This document shows positions 39,938-50,140 of a DNA stretch of 64,000 nt, one piece after another (the stretch's first letter is position 1; every line of letters begins with the position of its first letter). The stretch is from Buchnera aphidicola (Taiwanaphis decaspermi). Its GTDB lineage: Bacteria > Pseudomonadota > Gammaproteobacteria > Enterobacterales > Enterobacteriaceae. Where the stretch lies: contig NZ_CP135049.1 of assembly GCF_039405155.1 (NCBI RefSeq), positions 124,001 to 188,000 of the forward strand, read 5' to 3'. The notes under the pieces were generated by a model. It searched no databases. It was given only the letters and a program-made list of their open reading frames with translations, and had not been told where the DNA came from. A program made the position numbers and the translations under genes.

Positions 39938-42604
39938 ATGTCTAATGATTTATATAATAATGATATTGATCCAATAGAAACTCAAGAATGGTTAGATTCC
40001 TTAAAATCAATAATTAAATTAGAAGGAATTGAAAGAGCAAAATTTATTGTTGATAAAATTTTAAAATTTGCTAATAAAAAAAAAATAATACCTATGAATT
40101 ATTCTTTAATAAGTAATTATATTAACACCATATCTGTTAAAGATGAAGTTAAATATCCAGGTAACTTATTATTAGAAAACAAAATATGTTCTGCAATTCG
40201 TTGGAATGCAATAATGATTGTATTAAGAGCATCTAAAAAAAATTTAGATTTAGGTGGTCATTTATCTTCTTTTCAATCTTCAGCTACAATATATGAAATA
40301 TGTTTTAATCATTTTTTTAAAGCTAGAACATGTAAAAATGGAGGAGATTTAGTATATTTTCAAGGTCACATATCTCCAGGTATTTATGCACGTGCTTTTT
40401 TAGAAGGAAGATTAACTAAAAAACAATTGAATAATTTCCGTCAAGAAGTAGATGGTGATGGACTTTCTTCTTATCCTCACCCTAAATTAATGCCTGATTT
40501 TTGGCAATTTCCTACAGTATCTATGGGATTAGGTCCAATATGTGCTATTTATCAAGCTAAATTTTTGAAATATTTAGAAAATAGATCTTTAAAAAAAACC
40601 AAAGAACAAACAGTGTATGCATTTTTAGGAGATGGTGAAATGGATGAACCTGAATCTAAAGGAGCAATATCTATAGCATCTCGTGAAAAATTAGATAATT
40701 TAATATTTATTATAAATTGTAATTTGCAAAGATTAGATGGACCTGTTATAGGAAATGGTAAAATAATTAATGAATTAGAAAGTATATTTTGTGGTTCAGG
40801 TTGGGAAGTTATAAAAGTAATATGGGGTGGAAAATGGGACAAATTAATTAAAAAAGATAAAACAGGTAAATTAATAAGTTTAATGAATGAAACTTTAGAT
40901 GGAGATTACCAAAATTTTAAATCAAAAAATGGATCTTATGTGAGAAAACATTTTTTTGGAAAATATAAGGAAACATTAAATTTAGTTGAAAATATGACAG
41001 ATGAAGAAATTTGGGAATTAAATCGAGGTGGTCACGATTCTATCAAAATTTATAATGCAATAAATAAAGCTAAAAAAATAAAAAAAAAACCAGTGGTTAT
41101 TTTAGCACATACTATTAAAGGATATGGTTTAGGAAAAATAGCTGAAGGCAAAAACATTGCTCATCAACTAAAAAAAATAAACATAGAAAATATATATTAT
41201 ATAAGAGATAAATTAAATATACCAATTAATAATAAAAAAATAAAAAAATTGCCATTCATATCTTTTAAAAAAGGTTCAGAAGAATTTCAATATTTACATA
41301 ATAAAAGAAAAAAATTAGGTGGATATTTGCCAACTAGATTATGTAATTTTACTAAAAAAATGATATTGCCAAATATAAATGATTTTTCTTCTTTATTAGC
41401 CAAACAAAAAAAAAAAATATCAACTACAATAGCTTTTATTAGAATATTAAATATATTTTTGAAAAATAAACATATTAAAAATAGAATAGTACCTATTATT
41501 GCAGATGAAGCAAGAACATTTGGTATGGAAGGTTTATTTAGACAAATAGGTATTTATAGTTCAGAAGGACAAAAATATACTCCTCAAGATTATGATATGT
41601 TAGCATATTATAAAGAAGATAAAAAAGGACAAATTTTACAAGAAGGTATAAACGAATTAGGAGCTGCAGCTTCATGGTTGTCTGCAGCAACTTCATATAG
41701 CACAAATAATTTTCCTATGATACCTTTTTATATTTATTATTCTATGTTTGGATTTCAAAGAACTGGTGATTTATTTTGGGCTGCTGCAGATCAACAAGCT
41801 AGAGGTTTTCTTATAGGAGGAACTTCTGGTAGAACTACATTAAATGGTGAAGGATTACAACACGAAGATGGACATAGTCATATATATTCATTAACTATAC
41901 CTAATTGTATTTCATATGATCCAGCATATGCTTATGAGGTTGCAGTTATTATAAATAATGGATTAAATAGAATGTATGGAGAAAATCAAGAAAATATATA
42001 TTATTACATAACTGTTACTAATGAAAATTATCATATGCCTTCTATTCCCAAAAATGTAGAAAATGGAATATGTAAAGGTATATATAAATTAAAAACTACT
42101 AAAGGAAATATTGCTAAAGTACAATTATTAGGTTCAGGTGCTATTTTAAAACAAGTATGTAAAGCATCTAAAATATTATCTAAAGATTACAATATAAAAT
42201 CAGATGTTTATAGTGTTACTTCTTTCACAGAATTAGCTAGAGATGGAGAAAATTGTTTAAGATGGAATATGTTAAATCCTCATAAAAATCCAAAAATACC
42301 GTATCTTAAAAAAGTTATGAATAATTATCCAGCTATCGCTTCTACTGATTATATGAAATTGTTTGCTGAACAAATAAGAAATTACATACCTACAAAATAT
42401 TATTATGTTTTAGGAACTGATGGTTTTGGTAAATCAGATAGTAAGAAAAAACTACGTCATTATTTTGAAATTAATTCCTTTTATATAGTAGTTTCAGCAT
42501 TATATCAATTATTTAAAATTGGTAAAATAGACAAAAAAACAGTTTATGAATCAATTACTAGATTTAATATTGATAGAAACAAAATAAATCCACTTTTCTC
42601 ATAA
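39938..42604 (+). CDS. aceE: Pyruvate dehydrogenase E1 component
   Basis: AceE decarboxylates pyruvate with thiamine diphosphate and passes acetyl groups to AceF. From ATG 39938 it has 888 residues (E. coli 887) and begins MSNDLYNNDIDPIETQEWLDSL, matching the family; the open frame before this is upstream leader. The thiamine diphosphate motif runs from GDGEMDEPESKG to NCNLQRLDGP. Other intact blocks are HTIKGYGLG, DEARTFGMEGLFRQIGIYS and GGTSGRTTLNGEGLQHEDGHSH. aceF follows after 12 bases. No PdhR-type control can be seen. Confidence 0.98.
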   Translation: MSNDLYNNDIDPIETQEWLDSLKSIIKLEGIERAKFIVDKILKFANKKKIIPMNYSLISNYINTISVKDEVKYPGNLLLENKICSAIRWNAIMIVLRASKKNLDLGGHLSSFQSSATIYEICFNHFFKARTCKNGGDLVYFQGHISPGIYARAFLEGRLTKKQLNNFRQEVDGDGLSSYPHPKLMPDFWQFPTVSMGLGPICAIYQAKFLKYLENRSLKKTKEQTVYAFLGDGEMDEPESKGAISIASREKLDNLIFIINCNLQRLDGPVIGNGKIINELESIFCGSGWEVIKVIWGGKWDKLIKKDKTGKLISLMNETLDGDYQNFKSKNGSYVRKHFFGKYKETLNLVENMTDEEIWELNRGGHDSIKIYNAINKAKKIKKKPVVILAHTIKGYGLGKIAEGKNIAHQLKKINIENIYYIRDKLNIPINNKKIKKLPFISFKKGSEEFQYLHNKRKKLGGYLPTRLCNFTKKMILPNINDFSSLLAKQKKKISTTIAFIRILNIFLKNKHIKNRIVPIIADEARTFGMEGLFRQIGIYSSEGQKYTPQDYDMLAYYKEDKKGQILQEGINELGAAASWLSAATSYSTNNFPMIPFYIYYSMFGFQRTGDLFWAAADQQARGFLIGGTSGRTTLNGEGLQHEDGHSHIYSLTIPNCISYDPAYAYEVAVIINNGLNRMYGENQENIYYYITVTNENYHMPSIPKNVENGICKGIYKLKTTKGNIAKVQLLGSGAILKQVCKASKILSKDYNIKSDVYSVTSFTELARDGENCLRWNMLNPHKNPKIPYLKKVMNNYPAIASTDYMKLFAEQIRNYIPTKYYYVLGTDGFGKSDSKKKLRHYFEINSFYIVVSALYQLFKIGKIDKKTVYESITRFNIDRNKINPLFS

Positions 42605-42616
42605 GAGATAAAATGA

Positions 42617-43810
42617 ATGGAAAAAAAAATTTATATACCTGATATTGGTTTAGAAAAAGCAGAGATAATTGAAATATTTGTAAAAAAAAATGATTTAGTA
42701 AAAAAAAATGATTCTTTGATGATAGTAGAAGGAAGTAAAACTTCTATGGAAATACCTTCTCCATATTCAGGAACCATTAAAAATATATTTAAAAAAATAG
42801 GTGACAAAATAAAAACAAATTCATTAATAATGGTTTGCAAATTAAGCAACGATAAAAAATTTGACATAAATGAAAAAAAAATAAAAAAAATAGATAATTA
42901 TTATTTAAATAAAAAACAATTTATAATAAATGCTTCTCCTATGATAAGAAAATTAGCGAGAATAAAAAATATAAATTTAAATGATGTTAATGGAACTGGT
43001 TTAAAAGGTAGAATATTGAAAGAAGATTTAAATATTTATATAAAAAAAAATATTAATAATATAAATATTGATAAAAAAATTAAAGAAATAATTTGTTTTA
43101 AAAAAAGTAAAAAATTTAAAAAAGAAAATACAAAAGAAATTCTATTTTCTAGTATACAAAAAATTTCTAGTCAAAGATTACATAAAAATTATCTAATGGT
43201 TCCACATGTTACACAATTTGATGAAGTAGACATAACTGATTTAGAAAAATTTAGGAAAAAATATAACAAAAGTATTTCATCAAAAAAGTTGACTTTACTT
43301 CCTTTCATAATAAAAGCTGTATCAAAATCTTTAGAAAAATATGAAAAATTTAATTCTAGTTGGTTAAATAATAATAAAATAATAATAAAAAAATATATTA
43401 ATATAGGAATTGCAGTGGCAACAAAAAATGGATTAGTAGTTCCAGTTATAAAAGATGCAAATAAAAAAAATATTAAAAATATTTTTGATGAAATTATTAA
43501 AATAGTTAAATTATCTAAAAAAAGTAAATTAAAAATTAATCAATTACAAGGAGGAACTTTTACCATATCTAATTTAGGAGGTATTGGAGGAAAGTTTTTT
43601 ACTCCTATTATAAACTGTCCAGAAGTTGCAATTTTAGGAGTATCTAAAAGTTTCATAAAACCAGTTTGGAAAAAAGATAATTGGATTCCTAGAGTGATAT
43701 TACCGTTATCATTATCTTTTGATCATAGAATAATTGATGGAATTGATGCATCTATTTTTATTACATATATAAACAAAATTTTATCTGACATTCGTTATAT
43801 AATAATGTAA
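42617..43810 (+). CDS. aceF: Pyruvate dehydrogenase E2, dihydrolipoamide acetyltransferase
   Basis: AceF is the core of the pyruvate dehydrogenase complex. The 397-residue protein has a single lipoyl domain with Lys41 in VEGSKTSMEIPSPY, a subunit-binding domain (about 105-140, ASPMIRKLARIKNINL), and the catalytic domain ending in SLSFDHRIIDGIDA with the active HRxxDG motif. E. coli AceF carries three lipoyl domains in 630 residues, so this is the reduced form known from Buchnera. The linkers are lysine/isoleucine-rich rather than Ala-Pro-rich. The complex must work with one lipoyl arm per chain. Confidence 0.97.
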   Translation: MEKKIYIPDIGLEKAEIIEIFVKKNDLVKKNDSLMIVEGSKTSMEIPSPYSGTIKNIFKKIGDKIKTNSLIMVCKLSNDKKFDINEKKIKKIDNYYLNKKQFIINASPMIRKLARIKNINLNDVNGTGLKGRILKEDLNIYIKKNINNINIDKKIKEIICFKKSKKFKKENTKEILFSSIQKISSQRLHKNYLMVPHVTQFDEVDITDLEKFRKKYNKSISSKKLTLLPFIIKAVSKSLEKYEKFNSSWLNNNKIIIKKYINIGIAVATKNGLVVPVIKDANKKNIKNIFDEIIKIVKLSKKSKLKINQLQGGTFTISNLGGIGGKFFTPIINCPEVAILGVSKSFIKPVWKKDNWIPRVILPLSLSFDHRIIDGIDASIFITYINKILSDIRYIIM

Positions 43811-43876
43811 ATTAAATGTGAAAACAATTATTATAAATAATTTTTATAAAAAATAAATATTTAAAAGGCAAATTTT

Positions 43877-45280
43877 ATGTCTAAAAAAGAAATAAATACT
43901 CATGTAGTTGTAATTGGATCCGGGCCTGCAGGATATTCAGCAGCATTTAGATGTTCTGATTTGGGTTTAAAAACTTTGTTAATTGAAAAAAATAATTTTT
44001 TAGGAGGAGTTTGTTTAAACGTAGGGTGTATACCATCAAAATCATTATTATATATCGCAAAAATAATAAAAGAAACAAAAAATATATCTAATTATGGTGT
44101 TAAATTTGAAAAATGTAAAATAGATATAAATAAAATAAATAATTGGAAAAAAAATGTTATATTAAAACTTAATAATGGATTAAAAAATTTATCAAATAAA
44201 AAAAAAATAAAAATTATTTATGGTAATGCAAAATTTATTAATAACAAAAAAATAAAAGTCAAACAAAACAATAAATATATATATATAAATTTTAATTATG
44301 CGATTATATCTACAGGATCCAAACCTGCTAAATTACCTCTAATTACATATAAAAATAAACGTATATGGAATTCCACTGAAGCTTTGAAAATTCCTTATAT
44401 TCCTAAACGTTTATTAATTATCGGTGGTGGAATAATAGGTTTAGAAATAGCAACTATATATAGTTCTTTAGGTTCAAAAAAAATAAATATAATTGAAAAT
44501 TCTGAACAAATATTACCTTTTTTAGATAAAGATGTTATAAATATGTACCAAAAAGAATCTAACAAATATTTTTCTATAATGTTAAATTCTTTTATATCTA
44601 AAATTATGTTAAATAAAAAAAATATATCTGTAATCATAAGAAAAAAAAATAATTCATTAAAAATTGAAAAAGAATATGATGCTATTCTTGTTTCAATTGG
44701 TAGAGTACCTTCAATAAATATTATAAAAAATAGTAATTTAAATATTAAAATTAAAAATAACTTTGTTAAAGTAAATAATCAAATGTGCACTAATATATCT
44801 AATATTTATGCTGTAGGTGATATTACAGGTAATCCCATGTTAGCACATAAAGCAATTCATCAAGGTAGATTAGCAGCAGAAGTTATTTCAGGAAAAAAAC
44901 ATTTTTTTACTCCTAAAGTTATACCTTCTGTGGCATATACTGATCCTGAAATAGCTTGGGTTGGTATAACTGAAAAAGAAGCTATAAAAAATAAAATATC
45001 ATATAAAACATCAACTATTAATTGGAATATGTGTGGAAAAGCTATATCTTCTAATAACACCAATGGTTTAACAAAACTTATTTTTGATACAAATAATAGA
45101 ATAATAGGTGGATTAATTGTAGGTCATAATGCTGGAGAAATAATTTCAGAAATATCCATTGCAATTGAAATGTGCTGTGATGCTGAAGATATTTCTTTAA
45201 CAATACATCCTCATCCAACTTTAAATGAAACAATTCGTATGGCCGCAGATTTATATCAAAAAACATCAACTGATATTTAA
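43877..45280 (+). CDS. lpd: Dihydrolipoamide dehydrogenase (E3)
   Basis: Lpd reoxidises lipoyl groups of pyruvate and 2-oxoglutarate dehydrogenases using FAD and NAD. Length is 467 residues (E. coli 474). The FAD motif VVVIGSGPAGYSAAFR, the redox-active disulfide Cys46-Cys51 in GGVCLNVGCIPSKSL, the NAD motif IIGGGIIGLEIA, the second FAD block NIYAVGDITGNPMLAHKA, and the catalytic HPHPTLNE near the C-terminus are present. AAAGG precedes ATG 43877. It is convergent with mtn 37 bases on; speD and speE, which I recall between them in other Buchnera, are missing. Confidence 0.98.
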   Translation: MSKKEINTHVVVIGSGPAGYSAAFRCSDLGLKTLLIEKNNFLGGVCLNVGCIPSKSLLYIAKIIKETKNISNYGVKFEKCKIDINKINNWKKNVILKLNNGLKNLSNKKKIKIIYGNAKFINNKKIKVKQNNKYIYINFNYAIISTGSKPAKLPLITYKNKRIWNSTEALKIPYIPKRLLIIGGGIIGLEIATIYSSLGSKKINIIENSEQILPFLDKDVINMYQKESNKYFSIMLNSFISKIMLNKKNISVIIRKKNNSLKIEKEYDAILVSIGRVPSINIIKNSNLNIKIKNNFVKVNNQMCTNISNIYAVGDITGNPMLAHKAIHQGRLAAEVISGKKHFFTPKVIPSVAYTDPEIAWVGITEKEAIKNKISYKTSTINWNMCGKAISSNNTNGLTKLIFDTNNRIIGGLIVGHNAGEIISEISIAIEMCCDAEDISLTIHPHPTLNETIRMAADLYQKTSTDI

Positions 45281-45317
45281 TATTTAAATAATTAGTTATT
45301 TATAAAAATATTTTTTT

Positions 45318-46031
45318 CTAAAAATTACTTAGATTATTTTTAATAATATTAAAATTTTCTAAAACACAAAATAATATTTTTGAAGAATTATAAACAGATA
45401 AAGATAAAAAATTTTTAAAATCATAATGAGATTTTTCGTTAGAAAAATCAGATATAGATTTTATTACTATGATCGGTATTTTAAATTTATAACAAACGTG
45501 AGATATGGCACATGATTCCATATCTACAGCTATTGCTTTAGGAAATTTTTTTAAAATATTAATACTTCTTTTTTTGTTTATAAATTGGTCCCCAGTTAAC
45601 AATAATCCTGTTATAATTTTTTTTTCTGAAATAATTTTGTTTTTAAATTTATTAAATATAATTTTATTTATTTTCATAAAAGCAGGTATTTTAGGTATTT
45701 GTCCTAATTTATATTTAAAAGCAGTAACATCAACGTCATGATACCCAATTTTATTGGGTATTAATATAGTTCCTATTTTATATTTATTACTCAAACTTCC
45801 AGCAGAACCTATATTAATCATAATTTTTATATCAAAATTATTTATTAATATCATACTACTTATTGTTGCTGAAACTTTTCCTATCCCAGAAATGATAATA
45901 TAAATAACAAAATTATATACTTTACCAAAATAAATTTTAAAACCACAAATTTTTATTTTTTTTTTGTTTTTTATTTTTTTATATATTAAAAAAGCTTCTT
46001 TTTTAATTGCAACAATTACACCTATCTTCAT
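45318..46031 (-). CDS. mtn: 5'-methylthioadenosine / S-adenosylhomocysteine nucleosidase
   Basis: Mtn (Pfs) hydrolyses methylthioadenosine, S-adenosylhomocysteine and 5'-deoxyadenosine. The protein is 237 residues (E. coli 232). Catalytic residues are kept: Glu12 near the N-terminus (VAIKKEAFLI), the glutamate in AVDMESCAIS, and Asp in SISDFSNEKSHYDF. The substrate loop SGIGKVSA and GSAGSLS match. The gene precedes lpd on the opposite strand and follows erpA after 23 bases. Without speE its main substrates here would be SAH and 5'-deoxyadenosine. Confidence 0.96.
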   Translation of the reverse strand: MKIGVIVAIKKEAFLIYKKIKNKKKIKICGFKIYFGKVYNFVIYIIISGIGKVSATISSMILINNFDIKIMINIGSAGSLSNKYKIGTILIPNKIGYHDVDVTAFKYKLGQIPKIPAFMKINKIIFNKFKNKIISEKKIITGLLLTGDQFINKKRSINILKKFPKAIAVDMESCAISHVCYKFKIPIIVIKSISDFSNEKSHYDFKNFLSLSVYNSSKILFCVLENFNIIKNNLSNF

Positions 46032-46054
46032 ATTTTTTTTATTATTTTTATTTT

Positions 46055-46393
46055 TTAAATGTTAAACGATATTCCACAACTACATGTATTTTTTGCATTA
46101 GGATTAATTACTATAAATTTAGAACTTTGCAAAGTTTTTTTATAATCTAATGTGCTTCCTATTAAATATTGAAAACTAATATAATCTACAACTAAAACAA
46201 TTTTTTTTTTTATATAAATATCATTTTTTTTTAATGCATTGTCTGTGCAAAACAAATATTTGAATCCATTACATCCTCCTCCTGTTATGTATATTCTAAA
46301 ATATTTTTTTTTGTCATCATTAAGTATTATTTTTTTAATTCTTTTTATTGCATTTTTCGTAATATTTAATTTTTGTTTTTCAACATTATTCAT
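46055..46393 (-). CDS. erpA: Iron-sulfur cluster carrier ErpA (A-type)
   Basis: ErpA delivers Fe-S clusters to target enzymes; in E. coli isoprenoid enzymes IspG and IspH are among them, as is respiratory complex I assembly. The protein is 112 residues (E. coli 114). The three cluster ligands are Cys41 in YITGGGCNGFKY and Cys104/Cys106 in NPNAKNTCSCGISFNI. It lies 54 bases after rsmH. In other Buchnera the whole division and cell-wall cluster separates these two genes, as I recall. Confidence 0.96.
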   Translation of the reverse strand: MNNVEKQKLNITKNAIKRIKKIILNDDKKKYFRIYITGGGCNGFKYLFCTDNALKKNDIYIKKKIVLVVDYISFQYLIGSTLDYKKTLQSSKFIVINPNAKNTCSCGISFNI

Positions 46394-46447
46394 TTTATTT
46401 TTCCATACAAAGAATTAATTTTAAAATAACTAAATTTTTTATTTATA

Positions 46448-47386
46448 TTATTTTTTTTCTATAGTGCGCATAATTGCACTACGAGAAGATCTGTTTTTTT
46501 GTTTTTCATGAACACTAGGAAATATTTTACTAATTATTTTTATTTTTTTTTTTCTTATACTATTTATTTGAATTTCTGTAAGAGGTAGTTTATTAGGTAT
46601 TGAAATTTTACCGCTAAATTTGTTTATAAATTTTTTTACTATTTTATCTTCTAATGAGTGAAAACTAATAATTGTCAATCTTCCTTTTTTTTTTAATATT
46701 TTTAAAGAGTGATTTAGTATTGATTTCAATTCTTTTAATTCTTGGTTAATAAATATACGAATTGCTTGAAAAGTTTTAGTAGCCGGATGTTTATTTCTTT
46801 TTCTTAAAAAAATGTTATTTTTGATAATTTTTGATAATTCTAAAGTATTTTTTATATCTTTTTTTTTTTTATAATTAAATATTAATTTAGCTATTTTTTT
46901 AGAAAATCTTTCTTCACCATATTTTCTTAATACTAATTCAATAGATTTTTGATTAGATTTTGACAACCATTGACGAGCGTTGATGTTATTTTTATTAGAA
47001 TTGTCTATTCTCATATCTAAAGGTCCTTTTTTAATAAAAGAAAAACCTCTTTTAGGATCATTTAGTTGTATAGATGATATTCCTAAATCTATTATTATTC
47101 CATTAATTAATCCTAACATTTTTTTTTTTTTGATATATTTTATTAATTTTGAAAAACTCAAATGTATTATTTTAAATCTATTATCTTTTATTTTTTTTTC
47201 TCCATATTTTACTGCTTTTAAATCTTTATCTATTGCGTATAATTTTCCTTTACTATTTAATTTTTCTAATATTTTTTCAGAATGACCTCCTCCTCCAAAA
47301 GTACAATCTATATATATACCATTAGGTATAATATTAAGAGATTTAATGCTTTCTTTTAACAAAACACTTTTATGTTTTTTTATCAT
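46448..47386 (-). CDS. rsmH: 16S rRNA m4C1402 methyltransferase
   Basis: RsmH methylates cytosine 1402 of 16S rRNA in the ribosomal P site. From ATG 47386 it has 312 residues (E. coli 313) and starts MIKKHKSVLLKESI; the upstream in-frame TTG at 47410 is less likely. The SAM motif YIDCTFGGGGHSEKIL, GIIIDLGISSIQL, RGFSFIKKGPLDMRID, ARQWLSKSN and KTFQAIRIFINQEL are intact. In enterics rsmH opens the mraZ-rsmH-ftsL-ftsI-mur cluster; here it is the sole remaining gene of that cluster. Confidence 0.96.
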   Translation of the reverse strand: MIKKHKSVLLKESIKSLNIIPNGIYIDCTFGGGGHSEKILEKLNSKGKLYAIDKDLKAVKYGEKKIKDNRFKIIHLSFSKLIKYIKKKKMLGLINGIIIDLGISSIQLNDPKRGFSFIKKGPLDMRIDNSNKNNINARQWLSKSNQKSIELVLRKYGEERFSKKIAKLIFNYKKKKDIKNTLELSKIIKNNIFLRKRNKHPATKTFQAIRIFINQELKELKSILNHSLKILKKKGRLTIISFHSLEDKIVKKFINKFSGKISIPNKLPLTEIQINSIRKKKIKIISKIFPSVHEKQKNRSSRSAIMRTIEKK

Positions 47387-47464
47387 ATTATTTTTATGTA
47401 TATTTAACAAATATTTTTTATTGTTTGTATTATATTTTTTTTAATACATATATATATAAATATA

Positions 47465-47941
47465 TTAATTCTTATGTATTACTACAATTCCCGATCTAGA
47501 TGTTTCAATAATATTAGAATCTTCTTTTATTATTTTTATGAAAGAATTTATCCTTTTATTGTTGTCTGTTAATTGAATTATATATTTGTTTAATTTGATA
47601 TTTATTATTTTTCCTTTAAATTTTTTTATATTTTTTTCTATTTCTTTTTTTTTATGTTTTTTTAATTTTATTTTTAACAAAATTATTTCTTTAGTAATAT
47701 AATCTAAAAAATTCAACTCTCTAACTTGTAAAACATCTATCAATTTATGTAATTGTTTTTTAATTTGTTCTAAAGTATTATTATCTCCAATAGTTTGTAT
47801 AGTCATGGAAGATAAAGTTGGATCTTCTGTAGGAGAAACGGTTAAACTTTCAATATTGTATCCTCTTTGTGAAAATAAGCCAACTACTCTTGATAAAGCT
47901 CCTGATTCATTTTCCAGAATTATTGATAATGTTTTAAGCAT
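47465..47941 (-). CDS. ilvH: Acetolactate synthase III, small regulatory subunit
   Basis: IlvH activates IlvI and mediates valine feedback. The protein is 158 residues (E. coli 163). The N-terminal ACT domain, [36 protein letters not shown], is strongly conserved. The C-terminal half is diverged and lysine-rich but ends with the family-like [10 protein letters not shown]. Its ATG overlaps the ilvI stop region by 8 bases, which implies coupled translation. Whether valine sensitivity survives cannot be told by eye; the key N-terminal residues look normal. Confidence 0.96.
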   Translation of the reverse strand: MLKTLSIILENESGALSRVVGLFSQRGYNIESLTVSPTEDPTLSSMTIQTIGDNNTLEQIKKQLHKLIDVLQVRELNFLDYITKEIILLKIKLKKHKKKEIEKNIKKFKGKIINIKLNKYIIQLTDNNKRINSFIKIIKEDSNIIETSRSGIVVIHKN

Positions 47942-49661
47942 TATAAACTCTCTTTTTTTTAGGATGTCTTAATAACATATCTTTCATTGATCCATTTCTA
48001 ATTTGCATTGGATACACATGTTCTTTTTTATCAACGAAAATATTTACAAAAACTAATTTTCCTTTTTTTGATTTTTTTATAGCTAACTTTAACTTTTCTT
48101 TTAATTCATATGAATATTTTATATTAATACCTATATGACCATATGATTTTGCTAATGTTACAAAATCAGGTAAAGATTTCATATATGAATGAGAATGTCT
48201 GCCATCATAAATCATATCTTGCCATTGTTTAACCATACCTAATGAACTATTATTTAAATTTATTATTATTATCGAGAGTTTGTATTGCATAGCTGTAGAT
48301 AATTCTTGAATATTCATTTGAATACTACCATCACCTGTTATACAAAAAACATTTTTTTTAGGAAAAGCTAATTTTACTCCTAATGCAGCCGGTAAACCAA
48401 AACCCATAGTACCTAAGCCTCCTGAATTTATCCATCTTCTAGGTTTATTAAAATGATAATATAATGCAGTAAACATTTGATGTTGGCCTACATCTGAAGT
48501 TATATAAGCATTACCTAAAGTTAATTTATATAATGTTTCTATAACTAATTGAGGTTTTATTTTTTTTTCATCTTTTCGATATAACAAACTTTTTTTTTTT
48601 CTACAATTATCAATAAATTTCCACCATTTAACAATGTTATTTTTTAACATATTTTTTTTGTTTATTAAATAAATAAATTTTTTTAAAATTTTTTTAGCAT
48701 CACCAATAATAGGAATGTCTGCTTTTACTGTTTTGGATATAGATGTTGGATCAATATCTATATGTAATATTTTTGCATTAGGACAATATTTTTCTAAATT
48801 ATTTGTTGTTCTATCATCAAATCTGACGCCAATAGCAAATATTAAGTCTGCATAATGCATAGCCATGTTAGCTTCATAGGTTCCATGCATTCCTAACATA
48901 GATAAATTTTGATAATGATTACCTGGAAAAGATCCTAAAGACATCAAAGATGTTACAACTGGTAATTTTAGTTTTTTAGCAAAAATATACAATTCCTTAT
49001 GACATTCTGAGCTAATTACTCCTCCTCCTGAATATATTATCGGTTTTTTAGATTTCATTAATATTTTAAAAGCTTTTTTTATCTTTTTCAAATTAATTTT
49101 TTTTTCAGGATTATAAGATCTAATGTTAATTTTTTTAGGGCATATGTATATTTTTTTTTTATAAACATTCAATATATCTTTAGGTAAATCTATAACTACA
49201 GGTCCTTTTCTTCCTGTAGAAGATATAAAAAAAGCTTTTTTAAAAATTAATGGTATGTCTTCTGTATTTTTTACTAAAAAACTATGTTTAACTATTGGTC
49301 TTGAAATTCCTATCATATCACATTCTTGAAAAGCATCATAACCAATCAAAGATGATGATACTTGGCCTGATATTATTATCATTGGTATAGAATCCATATA
49401 TGCTGTTGCTATGCCAGTAATAGAGTTAGTTGCTCCTGGACCAGATGTTACTAATACAACACCTGTTTTCCCTGTAGCTCTAGCATAACCATCTGCCATA
49501 TGAGTAGCTCCTTGCTCATGTCTTACTAAAATATGTTTTATATTTTTATTTTTTTTTAAAGCATCATATATATCTAAAACTGCACCTCCTGGATATCCAA
49601 AAATATATTTTATATTTTGATCGATTAAAGATTGAACGACCATTTCTGCACCTGACATCAT
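47934..49661 (-). CDS. ilvI: Acetolactate synthase III, large catalytic subunit
   Basis: IlvI makes acetolactate and acetohydroxybutyrate, the first common step to valine, leucine and isoleucine. It is 575 residues (E. coli 574). Visible are the cofactor glutamate in [39 protein letters not shown], the quinone-like FAD region RFDDRTTNN, and the thiamine diphosphate motif [18 protein letters not shown] to [14 protein letters not shown]. The family reads [12 protein letters not shown]; here NNSSLG. AAAGGAAAAA upstream of ATG 49661 is a good ribosome site. The product supports essential amino-acid supply to the host. Confidence 0.98.
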   Translation of the reverse strand: MMSGAEMVVQSLIDQNIKYIFGYPGGAVLDIYDALKKNKNIKHILVRHEQGATHMADGYARATGKTGVVLVTSGPGATNSITGIATAYMDSIPMIIISGQVSSSLIGYDAFQECDMIGISRPIVKHSFLVKNTEDIPLIFKKAFFISSTGRKGPVVIDLPKDILNVYKKKIYICPKKINIRSYNPEKKINLKKIKKAFKILMKSKKPIIYSGGGVISSECHKELYIFAKKLKLPVVTSLMSLGSFPGNHYQNLSMLGMHGTYEANMAMHYADLIFAIGVRFDDRTTNNLEKYCPNAKILHIDIDPTSISKTVKADIPIIGDAKKILKKFIYLINKKNMLKNNIVKWWKFIDNCRKKKSLLYRKDEKKIKPQLVIETLYKLTLGNAYITSDVGQHQMFTALYYHFNKPRRWINSGGLGTMGFGLPAALGVKLAFPKKNVFCITGDGSIQMNIQELSTAMQYKLSIIIINLNNSSLGMVKQWQDMIYDGRHSHSYMKSLPDFVTLAKSYGHIGINIKYSYELKEKLKLAIKKSKKGKLVFVNIFVDKKEHVYPMQIRNGSMKDMLLRHPKKKRVYNA

Positions 49662-50140
49662 ATTTTTTTCCTTTATTAAATATATTTTTAATAATTTTAT
49701 TTTAAAAAAATAAATTTTAGTATTTAAAATATTTTAATTGTTATTTATCAAAATTATTTTAATATATATAAAATATTTTAATTAATTTTACATATAAATT
49801 AATTAATATTAATAGTATTAGTTAATATTTTTCTTAATTTTAAAATTAATAAATGATTATTACTCATCATCAATTAATTTTGCATTAGATTATTTATAAA
49901 AATTATTTTTTGAATAGTTCAGAAAAGATTTAAAAAAAAATTAAATTTATATATCATTTATATTTATAATATATTATTAGTAAAAAAAAAAACAATATTA
50001 ATTTTATTTAAACAAATATTTAAAAAAAAACTTGATGTCTTTTTTATTTGTTAATCAATAATAGTTAATATTTAATAAAAATTATATAATTTAAGAAAAA
50101 TATAATAACAATAATTATTATAACATGAGAATATATAATA
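49662..50140. other. Longest gene-free interval (ilvI-degP)
   Basis: These 479 bases separate divergent ilvI and degP. I see no open frame with recognisable motifs, no tRNA-like T-loop and no strong hairpin; only A/T runs. Promoters for both genes must lie here. The length suggests a decayed gene, but none can be identified by eye. Confidence 0.55.
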
